From contig NC_022663.1 in the NCBI RefSeq assembly GCF_000157895.3, positions 434,001 to 498,000 on the forward strand: a DNA stretch of 64,000 nucleotides, written 5' to 3'. The position numbers and the translations under genes are program-made. Under the pieces are notes generated by a model. The model was not told the origin of the DNA. It ran no database searches and saw only the letters and a program-made list of their open reading frames with translations. Every line of letters begins with the position of its first letter. The first letter of the stretch is position 1. This document shows positions 41,973-50,661 of the stretch, piece after piece. Source of the DNA: Mycobacterium kansasii ATCC 12478. Lineage in GTDB: Bacteria > Actinomycetota > Actinomycetes > Mycobacteriales > Mycobacteriaceae.

Positions 41973-44900
41973 CTAACGCCCCGATACCTGGCCGTCAACT
42001 AATGCAGCATTCAGTTGTGCACCAAATAACCTGAGCGACTCGGCATTCAACATTTCGTTGTGCGTGGCGTCAACGGGGTACTCGACGATATGGCCGCGGA
42101 CATACGGCCGCCAATCCTCGAGCAGCGTCGAACCATTTCCGCTGCGGGTAGCCGCGAATAAAATCAGGTCGCCGTCAAAGACCGCTGGCGCATGCTCGGA
42201 GCGATACCTTTCATTGGCGATGCTGTTGGTGATCAGAATCTGAAGCAGCTGGGCGGACGGGAGCCCGAAATTCGCATCCTGTCGTTGCTGGATTAGTTCC
42301 TCTGCCTGCTGATAGGTAAAGGGTCCAGGATCATCGGCCGGCAGCTCAATCCCATTTGCGCGCAGTACATATTTCAGAATTTCACCTTCCCGCGCCGCGG
42401 CAGTGGCTGCATCATCCGCTTCCTCGGCGCGTGGAGTCGCATCGAGGACGATGAGTCGCCCGACGACGCATCCCCGCCGGCGAAGCTCGACGGCAAGCTC
42501 GTGCACCACAATTCCCCCGAACGACCAGCCGAGCAGGTGGTATGGCCCGCCGGGATACAACGATTGGACAGTGTCGGCATAGTGCTGCGCCATGTCACGA
42601 ATTGAGTCGGGCCTGGCGTCATCGTCGACAACCTGCTGAATGCCGACAATCGGGCAGTCCAGGTAGGCGCCCAGCGCGTGATAAGGCCAGCTCAACCCGA
42701 CGGCCGTGTGAATGCAGAACAGCGGAACCCCGGCAGCATGCCGCAGCACCTCAACCGGAGTCACCTCCGGTGACCGCGTCGGCCGGCGCAGCAGCTGACT
42801 CAGGCTCGCCACCGACGGCGCGTCGAACAGGCTGCGAACCGGCAGGTCGACTTTCAAGGATCGGCGCACTCCGGCGACCACCCGCATGGCCAGCAGCGAG
42901 TTGCCGCCCAGATCGAAGAAGGATTCGTCGATGCCCACCCGCGGTAGACCCAGTACCTCCGCATAGATGCCGGCGAGGGTTTCCTCCACCGCGGTGGTCG
43001 GCGCGCGGTAGCGGGTGGTGTCGGCGTAGTCGGGGGCCGGCAGGGCGCGTTTGTCGAGCTTGCCGTTGACTGTCAACGGCAGCGTCGCCACGCTCACCAC
43101 CGCCGCGGGCAGCATATAATCGGGCAGCCGCTCGGATAGCTGCGCGCGGAGCTGCTCAACCTGCAGCTGCCCGGCTACATATCCCACCAGCCGCCGGTCA
43201 CCGGGACGGTCCTCACGCGCGATCACCACCGCCTGCTGGCCCCCGGCGACCTCGGACAGCACCGTGCTCACCTCACCCAACTCGATGCGGTAGCCACGGA
43301 TCTTCACCTGCTCGTCGGCACGGCCCAGATAATCCAGCTGCCCATCGGCGCGCCAGCGCACCAGATCCCCGGTGCGATACATCCGCTGCCCAACCCCATA
43401 GGGACACGCCACAAACCGGGCCGCGGTCAGCGCCGGCCGGCGCCAATACCCGCAGCCCACCCCAGCACCGGCCACGTACAGCTCCCCCACCACCCCCACG
43501 GGCACTGGGCGCAGCCAGCCGTCCAACACGAACAACGCCGCACCCGGCACCGGCGAACCAATCGGCGGCGGCGCCGAATCGGCAACCAGCGGCGTACTCG
43601 TGGACACCCAGACAGTCGCCTCAGTCGGGCCGTAGGTGTTGATCATCATCCGGCCGGGCGCCCAGCGATCCACCAGCTCGACGGGACACACCTCGCCGAG
43701 CAGCACCACAGCCGCGGACTCCAGCCCGCGCCGCGGCAACATCCCGATGGCAGAGGGCGTTTGAGTCAACACGTCGACGTGTTCCCGCACCAGCAGGGCA
43801 TGCAAGTCCGACGCCGAGCGCGCCACCGCGTCCGGCACCACCACCAGCCGTCCGCCGTGCAGGAGCGCTCCCCACATCTCCCACACCGAGAAGTCGAACG
43901 AATACGAATGGCATTGGGCGCCGGCCTTTCCGGCGGTGGCGGTGAACGGAGGCACCACGTCGAAGAGTTGGGTGACATTGCGGTGGGTAATCGCAACACC
44001 TTTGGGGGTCCCGGTAGTACCGGAGGTGTACATGATGTAGGCGACGTGGTCGGCGGCGGGGGTCGGCGGCGCGGTACTGGGATAGGTATCGATTCGGGGA
44101 TCGTCGACGTCGATGACGGCCAGATCGGTCGCCCCGGCGGCAACGAGCAACGGGGCGAGGTCGGTGGTGGTGATCGCGGCTTTGGGCGACGCGTCGGTGA
44201 GCATGAAACCGATACGCGCACTTGGGTGTTGGGTGTCGATGGGTAGATAAGCGGCCCCGGTCTTGAGCACCGCGATGATGGCGACGGTGGCCGGGACGGA
44301 GCGCGCCAGCAGCAGCGCCACGACCGCGCCGGGGCCCACACCCGCATCGATCAATGCGTGGGCCAGCCGGTTCGCCGCCCGCTCCAGTTGCGCGTAGGTC
44401 AGCCTACGGTCCACACCGGTCAGCGCCACCGACCGGGGCGTGCGAGCGACCTGGGCGCCGAACAGCTCCGGAATCGAGACCGGTGCAAAGGTTTTGCCCA
44501 GCGCAGCGCGGTTGCCAATTGCATCGAGATGGGCGTGTTCGGCGGCGTCGAGCACGTCGATCGATGACAACGGCGCGCTCGGATCGGCAGTCATCGCGGT
44601 CAGCAGCCGTTCCAGCCGGTCCCGCAACCTCTCGATGCTGGGAGCAGCGAAAACGTCGGTGCGGTAGATGATTTCGCCGCCGATGCCGGCGTGCGCACCG
44701 TTGGGGGTGAAGCGGTCGCCGAAGGTGAGGGTCAGGTCAAGGGGCGCGGCGTAGGTATCGGCCGGGATGGAACTGACACATAGCCCGGGCAACATCAATT
44801 CGTCGGCTGGAGCCGGGCTTTGCCAGGCCAACATGACTTGGATCAGCGGATGATGAGTAAGGCTGCGGGTGGGGTTGAGCCGTTCGACGACCACCTCGAA

Positions 44901-46049
44901 GGGCACGTCTTGGTGGTCGTAGGCGTCCAGACTGGCCTCACGGACCCGGGTGATCAGCTCGGTGAGGTTGGGGTTACCGGCCACGCTGATGCGCAGCACC
45001 ACCGTATTGACGAACAGCCCGACCATCTCCTCGAAGGCGGCCTCGGTGCGCCCGGCGACCGGGATGCCCACGGCGATATCGGTGTTGCCGCTAAGGCGGG
45101 CCAACAATGCCACCACGCCGGCCGTGATCACCATGAAGCTGGTGGCGCGATGCTCGCGCGCCAACCGGGCGACGCTCTGGCGCAAGGCCACCGGCCAGTC
45201 GACGGCCACACCGGCGCCCTCGTGCCGGGCCACCTGCGGGTAGTGCCGGTCGGCGGGCAGCTCCAGCCGTTCTGGCAACCCGGCCAGGGTTTGCTGCCAG
45301 TACGCCAGCCCGGCGCAGATGGGGCTGGTGGTGTCGTCGAGCTCACCTAGCTGGTCGCGCTGCCACCGACAGTAATCGACGTAGTGCAGTGTCAACTCGT
45401 CCCAGCCCGGAACTGCTCCGGCGCAACGGGCGGTGTAAGCGGTGGCCAGATCGCGCAGCAGCGGGCTGAGCGACCACCGGTCGGCGGCGATGTGGTGCAT
45501 GACGATGACCAGCACGTGTTCGTCAGCGCCGACGCTGAAAAGCTCTGTCCGCAGCGGGATTTGGTTGGCTAGGTCGAACCGGTAGCGAACCAGCGCGGCA
45601 ATTGCCTGCGGCAGCCGGCTCGCCGGCCACGCCACGGCGTCGGTGACTTGCCAGCCCGCATCGGCGGCGGTGGCGTCGATGACACGCTGCTCGGGGATCC
45701 CGTCGGTGGCCGGAAAGACGGTGCGCAGTGATCGGTGGCGGCCGACTACATCGGTAACCGCCACGCGTAGCGCCTCGACGTCCAGCGGTCCACACAGCCG
45801 CAGTGCCAGCGCCATGTTGTAGATCGGCGAGGGCCCTTCCAGTTGGTCAATGAACCACAACCGACGCTGCGCATAGGACAGCGGCACCAGCTTCGGCGGC
45901 GCCGCGGCCGCCAAAGGTTGGACGCCGTCAGCGGCCATGCCCAAGTGAACGACCGGGCCGGGCGCCGACAGTGCGTCGACGAGGGCACATATGACGCCGC
46001 ATCGATCCGGGGCCACGGGCACTTTCCACGCTGACGTACGGGCAGACAC
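41973..46049 (-). CDS. terminal NRPS module, C-A-T-TE
   Basis: 1358 residues. Condensation domain about 55-490 with HHIAADRWS at 185 (Arg where most have Gly). Adenylation domain about 520-1005 with YTSGTTGTPKG (674-684) and NGKLDKR. Carrier domain with DLGGNSLLAM (S1051). C-terminal thioesterase with GWSFGG (S1176) and a late His (DATHNEML). Specificity residues by GrsA alignment read D-F-W-T-V-L-T-V-W-K, which matches no code I know well (partly Phe-like, partly Thr-like). It should add the last residue and release the product. It stands alone on the minus strand, divergent from the exporter gene and separated by it from the main operon. Confidence 0.88.
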   Translation of the reverse strand: MSARTSAWKVPVAPDRCGVICALVDALSAPGPVVHLGMAADGVQPLAAAAPPKLVPLSYAQRRLWFIDQLEGPSPIYNMALALRLCGPLDVEALRVAVTDVVGRHRSLRTVFPATDGIPEQRVIDATAADAGWQVTDAVAWPASRLPQAIAALVRYRFDLANQIPLRTELFSVGADEHVLVIVMHHIAADRWSLSPLLRDLATAYTARCAGAVPGWDELTLHYVDYCRWQRDQLGELDDTTSPICAGLAYWQQTLAGLPERLELPADRHYPQVARHEGAGVAVDWPVALRQSVARLAREHRATSFMVITAGVVALLARLSGNTDIAVGIPVAGRTEAAFEEMVGLFVNTVVLRISVAGNPNLTELITRVREASLDAYDHQDVPFEVVVERLNPTRSLTHHPLIQVMLAWQSPAPADELMLPGLCVSSIPADTYAAPLDLTLTFGDRFTPNGAHAGIGGEIIYRTDVFAAPSIERLRDRLERLLTAMTADPSAPLSSIDVLDAAEHAHLDAIGNRAALGKTFAPVSIPELFGAQVARTPRSVALTGVDRRLTYAQLERAANRLAHALIDAGVGPGAVVALLLARSVPATVAIIAVLKTGAAYLPIDTQHPSARIGFMLTDASPKAAITTTDLAPLLVAAGATDLAVIDVDDPRIDTYPSTAPPTPAADHVAYIMYTSGTTGTPKGVAITHRNVTQLFDVVPPFTATAGKAGAQCHSYSFDFSVWEMWGALLHGGRLVVVPDAVARSASDLHALLVREHVDVLTQTPSAIGMLPRRGLESAAVVLLGEVCPVELVDRWAPGRMMINTYGPTEATVWVSTSTPLVADSAPPPIGSPVPGAALFVLDGWLRPVPVGVVGELYVAGAGVGCGYWRRPALTAARFVACPYGVGQRMYRTGDLVRWRADGQLDYLGRADEQVKIRGYRIELGEVSTVLSEVAGGQQAVVIAREDRPGDRRLVGYVAGQLQVEQLRAQLSERLPDYMLPAAVVSVATLPLTVNGKLDKRALPAPDYADTTRYRAPTTAVEETLAGIYAEVLGLPRVGIDESFFDLGGNSLLAMRVVAGVRRSLKVDLPVRSLFDAPSVASLSQLLRRPTRSPEVTPVEVLRHAAGVPLFCIHTAVGLSWPYHALGAYLDCPIVGIQQVVDDDARPDSIRDMAQHYADTVQSLYPGGPYHLLGWSFGGIVVHELAVELRRRGCVVGRLIVLDATPRAEEADDAATAAAREGEILKYVLRANGIELPADDPGPFTYQQAEELIQQRQDANFGLPSAQLLQILITNSIANERYRSEHAPAVFDGDLILFAATRSGNGSTLLEDWRPYVRGHIVEYPVDATHNEMLNAESLRLFGAQLNAALVDGQVSGR

Positions 46050-46280
46050 GCATCGCGATCAATCCCTGCACTCGGCTCCGGCGAGATATCCAACCTACAC
46101 CCGTTCGCGGCAATAACCGATCGCTCGGTGGTGCGTCGCTCGGACGTCTCGAACCGGCTCTCACCTAACGCCTCTTGCGTTTTCAGAATTCGCCAAGGAT
46201 TCGCGTAGCGCCTCTGGCGAAGCTGTGCTGGTCGACGTACCCGCCGCGATAGCGGCCCTTGAGAGGGAGCAGCAGCACCA
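46050..46280. promoter_or_regulatory. divergent promoter region between NRPS and exporter
   Basis: 231 bases between the divergent starts of the terminal NRPS and the MFS gene, so promoters for both should lie here. A seven-base inverted repeat TTCGCCA...TGGCGAA at 46189-46221 (19-base loop) is a possible operator or hairpin. No -10/-35 pair could be fixed by eye. No regulator gene lies in the visible part of the cluster. Confidence 0.35.
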
Positions 46281-47654
46281 ATGGTTGGCATCAACCGCAA
46301 GGGATTCTCCAGGGGCCCGGCGATACGCGGTGGAATACACCGGCTGGGTGCGATGCTGCTGCCCGGCAGCGCGGCGGGTCGCATGCTGGCCATCAGTGCA
46401 GGAATCGACTCGCTGGGCACTGGGCTGTTTTTTGCCTCCTTCACGCTGTATTTCGTCGGCATCGTCAAGATCGGTGCGCCCCAAGTCGCCCTTGCCAGCA
46501 CCGCGGCCGGAATCCTCGCCTTGTTCGTCCCGGTGCCGCTGGGCCGCCTGGCGGACCGGCTGGGGCCCGGAAGGCTCTACATCGGCCTGCTGGTGCTGCG
46601 TGGTCTCGGCTACTGCTGCTATGCAGGCGTTTCCGGCTTCAAGGGTTTCCTGGTACTCACCATGGTCCTGACCGCCGCCGACCGGGCGAGCACACCGCTG
46701 CAGCAGTCGGTGGTCCGGGCGTTGATCGGCAACCAGGACGGCACCCGGACGATGGCCTCAATCCGCGGCGTGCGCAACGTGGGCCTGACCGCGGGCTTCC
46801 TGGTCGCCGCGGCGGCGTTCGCCACCGCTGCGATGTCGGTGTTTACCGTGCTCTTTGTCGCCAACGGAGTCTCTTTCCTCGTGGCGGCCGCCATGGTGTG
46901 GCCGACGGTTTCGCGGACGGAAGCGGTGGCAGCGCCCGCTCCGGCAACCGCTCCGACGGCCGGTCCGACGGCTGGGGCCGCCGCATGCCCGCGGTCCCCG
47001 TTTCGCGACCGATGGTTCGTGGTTTTCACGATCGGCAACGGCGTGTTGTGGCTGCACGACAGCGTGCTGATCGTGTTGCTGCCGATTTGGGTGATCAAGC
47101 ACACCGCGGTGCCCGCGGGGTGGGTGCCGGTCTTCATGGCGGTCAACACGGTGCTGACCGCGGTGCTGCAGGTCTACGTGGCCCGGTTCGCAAACGGGGC
47201 TGTGGCCGCGAATCGGGTACTGGGACTGGCGGGTCTGCTGCTGATCAGCTGCTGCGGCTTCTTGGCTATCGGCCAGGCCGCACCCACCGCCATCGCGGTC
47301 GTGGCGGTGCTGACGGCGGTCATCCTGCTCTCGGTCGCCGAAAATCTCCACAACGTTGCCGCCTACGAACTGTCCGCAGAGCTGTCACCCGAGGTGGCCT
47401 CGAGCCGCTACCTGGGCGCCTTCAGCCTTGCCTACACCGGTCAACAGGTCATCGGTCCTGCCGTGATGGCCGTGCTGATGCCGGTGGGGCTGATCGGCTG
47501 GCCGCTGCTGGCGGGGGCCTTCGGCGCCGCCGTTGTGGTCTCGCGAGGTGCTGCCGGCCGCTGCCTGGCCGAGCGGGCCGGAGCGGCGTCGCGCCGGCCG
47601 GTTGGTGCGCATCGGTTCTTCCGCGGGTTGCTGTCCGCGGCGTGCCCGGCGTAG
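46281..47654 (+). CDS. MFS exporter of the NRPS-PKS cluster
   Basis: 457 residues, about 12 membrane helices in two halves joined by an Ala/Pro/Thr-rich loop (about residues 215-240). The first loop carries the MFS-type PLGRLADRLGPGRLY. ATG 46281 has GAGGGAG upstream. The only plus-strand gene in the cluster, divergent from the terminal NRPS and convergent with the condensation-like gene (17 bp apart). Probably exports the product or gives self-protection; the substrate is inferred from context. Confidence 0.82.
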   Translation: MVGINRKGFSRGPAIRGGIHRLGAMLLPGSAAGRMLAISAGIDSLGTGLFFASFTLYFVGIVKIGAPQVALASTAAGILALFVPVPLGRLADRLGPGRLYIGLLVLRGLGYCCYAGVSGFKGFLVLTMVLTAADRASTPLQQSVVRALIGNQDGTRTMASIRGVRNVGLTAGFLVAAAAFATAAMSVFTVLFVANGVSFLVAAAMVWPTVSRTEAVAAPAPATAPTAGPTAGAAACPRSPFRDRWFVVFTIGNGVLWLHDSVLIVLLPIWVIKHTAVPAGWVPVFMAVNTVLTAVLQVYVARFANGAVAANRVLGLAGLLLISCCGFLAIGQAAPTAIAVVAVLTAVILLSVAENLHNVAAYELSAELSPEVASSRYLGAFSLAYTGQQVIGPAVMAVLMPVGLIGWPLLAGAFGAAVVVSRGAAGRCLAERAGAASRRPVGAHRFFRGLLSAACPA

Positions 47655-47671
47655 CAGCGAGCACTCGGGCA

Positions 47672-48880
47672 TCACACCTCCGACATCTCGCGTAGCGCCC
47701 ACACCAATTGGTGGGCGAACTCATCGGCGAATCGCCCGGTCACCGCAAGCGGGTTGTCGGCCACATACACCGACGGCGCGCGATGGTCGCCCCGGACCAT
47801 CACGTGGATATCGGCGCGCGGCGGGCCTACCGCCCAGATGCTCGGCTCGTCAAGCAGATTCAGCGCGGACTCGTGCACGGTGGGTCGGTTGGCGGTATCG
47901 AACTCAGCCAGCACCGTCATCCGGTCGGGGTGATCGAAAAACGGCTGCATCGGGGCGGGATCGGCAGCCAGTGGCACGCAGCTGTTGTCCAAGACATCCA
48001 GAAGAGCACCGCGGGCCTGCGAAATCAGCGCCCCCGCACCTACATCCGACACAATTCGCATCGGACGCGGCTCCATGAGCGGCGCCACCGTGCCGTCCAA
48101 TGCTTGGGTGCCGCGGTAACCGACCTCGGTCAAGAGCACCGTTTCGGCCGCGTCGACCTGCCGGCGCCAAACCATGTGCACCGCGGCGACAACCGGGGCC
48201 AGCAGCGTGGTCCGGTACGCCGAAGCCAGGGAAACCATGGCGTGTTCGTCGGCGACCGTCAGCGGCACCCGGCGGATACGTGCCGTCGTCGCGGCAGCGC
48301 GCGGCACCCGCGGATCGGCGCCAAAATTCGCACCGGCAAGCTGTCGCCGCCAGTGCAGCCGCTCGGTCCTCGCGTCGGACTCGTCCGACCCGCCGGCCCG
48401 CTCAGCCAGCGCCGCGCCGAATTGCGCCGGTGCCGGGCCCAAGTCCGGTGGCGGGCCGGCTTGGCACAACATGCAGAGTTCCTGGGCCAGCACATGCAAT
48501 GACCACGGGTCGCTGATCAATCGGTCCAGGCCCATGACCACATACTGCTGCTGCGGCTGAACCGTTGCGACCAATCGCGCCCGCCACAACGGTTTCCCCG
48601 CTCGTCGATACCCGGCCAGCGCCAGCTCGGCGGCGAAGCTGCCGATGTCGCCGGCATGGGTATCGGCCCCGGCAACGGCGTCCACCACGGTTTCGGGCGC
48701 AGCCGCGGACAGGTCGGGCCACAACAGCCGCAAGGCCTCGTGCCGCGATGCCAAGACGGCCAGTCGCGCAACCAGCATGTCCAGGTCAATGGCGGAAGCC
48801 TCGAAAACCAGTGGAGCAAAATCGGCTCCGAGCGGACTGCGAGCCTCACGTAACCCGATCAGCCAACCTGGCATGCTCAC
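47672..48880 (-). CDS. stand-alone condensation-like protein lacking catalytic His
   Basis: 402 residues with the two-lobed condensation/acyltransferase pattern (ASRHEALRLLWPD, SLASAYRTTLLAPVVAAVHM, DRMTVLAEFDTANRP). At the HHxxxD position it reads D119-R120-L-I-S-D124 followed by PWSLHVL, so both His are missing while the Asp and the following WS are kept. It cannot work by normal His catalysis; a structural, docking or epimerase-like role is possible. Last gene of the operon: its start overlaps the upstream stop by 4 bp. Confidence 0.7.
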   Translation of the reverse strand: MSMPGWLIGLREARSPLGADFAPLVFEASAIDLDMLVARLAVLASRHEALRLLWPDLSAAAPETVVDAVAGADTHAGDIGSFAAELALAGYRRAGKPLWRARLVATVQPQQQYVVMGLDRLISDPWSLHVLAQELCMLCQAGPPPDLGPAPAQFGAALAERAGGSDESDARTERLHWRRQLAGANFGADPRVPRAAATTARIRRVPLTVADEHAMVSLASAYRTTLLAPVVAAVHMVWRRQVDAAETVLLTEVGYRGTQALDGTVAPLMEPRPMRIVSDVGAGALISQARGALLDVLDNSCVPLAADPAPMQPFFDHPDRMTVLAEFDTANRPTVHESALNLLDEPSIWAVGPPRADIHVMVRGDHRAPSVYVADNPLAVTGRFADEFAHQLVWALREMSEV

Positions 48881-50658
48881 CCGCGCGCCACCTGGTCGGT
48901 CATCGCGACAAGAACGCGCCGCTGGCCCCGGTAGGGCGCTCGGCCGTGCAGCGTCGTCACGTTGTCTACCACCAGGACATCACCGTGGCGCCACGAGTGT
49001 GCCACCGAAACGGCTTCCAAGACATGGCGAATGGCGTCGAGATGGCGTTCCGGTATGGGCTCGCCGTCGCCGTAGGCCGCATTGTGCGGCAGCCCGTCTT
49101 CGCCGAACTCATCGAGCAATGCGTTGCGAATCTCGACCGGAAGGGCCGAATGATGCCACTGCTCGGCCTGGTTGAACCACACCTGCCGGCCTGAGTTCGA
49201 ATCATGGATGAATGCCGGCCGGCACTCGACGATACGCAGCGCTCCGCCGGGTAGCCACGTCGCGGCTGCGCCCGAATCTCGCAGCAAGCCGGCCACCGTT
49301 TCCTGGTCGGCAGTCTCGAAGGTCTGCTGCCATGACTTGCCCGGCCCCGATCCGCTGTGCATGGTGCGTAGGTAACGAATTCCCTTGCGTTGCATGCAAT
49401 CGACGACTTCCTCCAGCCTCGGGTGAGTAACCAGGGCGCGACCGTCGGCGAGCAGCGTCTCACCGCCCTGGGCCGCGGGCGCTTGGCAGCAGAAGTACAG
49501 CCGCGTGGGCCAGTGGTCCGCATACGACATTTCGTTGTGGGGGCTGATCGGTGCTTCGGGCGGATACTCGGTCGAAGTATAGATTCCGTTTCCCAACGCG
49601 GTCCGGGGCGAGTTTCCGCCGACATAGGGTGTCGGTTCAATGCCCGTCGACCCTACGATGAGCTGCAGCCCGCGAGCGTCGGCCACGTTCCACCCCCGGG
49701 CCAATAGCGCTCCATGATCAGTCAAAAATGTTTCCAGACAGTCGTTTTCGACAAGGACGTGGTGCAGCGCCGCCGGTGTGTCCCTGCCGCGGGGAAAGAT
49801 GACCGGCAGACACCGGCGGCCTTGTCGGGCGCGCAACCACATATCCTCCCGGCGCCAGGGCCGCCGATGCCCAGCGACTGGACGTGTCGCTATGGAACCG
49901 TTGCGGCCGTGGCGCAGAAAGCCGGCCACTTCCGCCGCGTAGCTGTGCGCGGCATCCTGCGGGAGCATGTGTCCGCCGCCGGGCAGCGTCCGAATCACCG
50001 CCTGAGGGTGGGTGTCTGGCCAGTGTGCCACCTGTTGAACCGGACACGCCGGGTCCGCCTCGCCGACGAGCACCAGCAACGGCGTCGTATGGTCCAGCGA
50101 TACGCACACCGCCGACTCGTACACCTCGCAATCCGCCCGGATCGCCTCGGCGAACAGCGCGAAAAGAGCGGCGCTGTCCTTGTCGCCGACCGGAAAGGTG
50201 CCCAGCGTGCGGCACCAGTCAAGCCGTTGCGCGTCGGTCATTTTCGACAGCGGTCGGGCCGGGTCCAGGTAGGCCGGCGGCACGACGGCCGACATGACGA
50301 CCGCACGTGCCGGCCGGCCCTGCTGTTCCAGACGTGCGGCCAGCGCCGACGCAACATAGGCACCGACACTGTGACCGACCAGCACCCCGCCGAGCAGGTG
50401 GGCCGGCAGGTGCTCAAGATAGAACTCGACCAGCTCGCCCAGCTCGCGCAGGACGGGCCCACGCGATCGCGGCCGTCCGGGCGGATCGACGGCGGTGACG
50501 CGGTAGCCCGGACCGAGCTCCTGGCTAAGCTTGGCAAACGAGTGCGGACTGCCTCCGCCGTGCGGAAAGGCCAGCAGCGAGCGGTGCGGATCCGTGATGT
50601 CCGCAGGTCCGTAGCAGAGCAGGCCGAAGCCGGCGGCCTGTCGCTGGTAACCGGCCAC
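48877..50658 (-). CDS. type II thioesterase fused to SyrP/TauD-like oxygenase
   Basis: 593 residues. Residues about 1-255 are a type II thioesterase: LLAFPHGGGSPHSF, nucleophile GHSVGA (S97), Asp D202 in GEADPACPV, His H230 in PGGGHMLP. Residues about 270-593 are a Fe(II)/2-oxoglutarate oxygenase: the NGIYTSTEYPPEAP and HNEMSY segments give H374 and E376, the distal His is H571 in TTLHGRAPY, and an Arg at 580-581 could bind 2-oxoglutarate. The oxygenase half resembles SyrP-type enzymes that hydroxylate carrier-bound Asp. The fusion pairs removal of stalled acyl groups with tailoring. It starts 3 bp after the halogenase-like gene. Confidence 0.85.
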   Translation of the reverse strand: MAGYQRQAAGFGLLCYGPADITDPHRSLLAFPHGGGSPHSFAKLSQELGPGYRVTAVDPPGRPRSRGPVLRELGELVEFYLEHLPAHLLGGVLVGHSVGAYVASALAARLEQQGRPARAVVMSAVVPPAYLDPARPLSKMTDAQRLDWCRTLGTFPVGDKDSAALFALFAEAIRADCEVYESAVCVSLDHTTPLLVLVGEADPACPVQQVAHWPDTHPQAVIRTLPGGGHMLPQDAAHSYAAEVAGFLRHGRNGSIATRPVAGHRRPWRREDMWLRARQGRRCLPVIFPRGRDTPAALHHVLVENDCLETFLTDHGALLARGWNVADARGLQLIVGSTGIEPTPYVGGNSPRTALGNGIYTSTEYPPEAPISPHNEMSYADHWPTRLYFCCQAPAAQGGETLLADGRALVTHPRLEEVVDCMQRKGIRYLRTMHSGSGPGKSWQQTFETADQETVAGLLRDSGAAATWLPGGALRIVECRPAFIHDSNSGRQVWFNQAEQWHHSALPVEIRNALLDEFGEDGLPHNAAYGDGEPIPERHLDAIRHVLEAVSVAHSWRHGDVLVVDNVTTLHGRAPYRGQRRVLVAMTDQVARG

Positions 50659-50661
50659 CGA

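Noticed and set aside
41973..46049. Assigning Thr (and so a chloro-Thr product as in syringomycin) to the terminal A domain
   Set aside because: Only about half of the ten pocket residues match the Thr code, and bulky Leu and Trp residues replace key positions.
46259..47695. 478-codon plus-strand frame overlapping the MFS gene
   Set aside because: A GC-rich shadow frame. The 46281-47654 frame encodes clear membrane helices.
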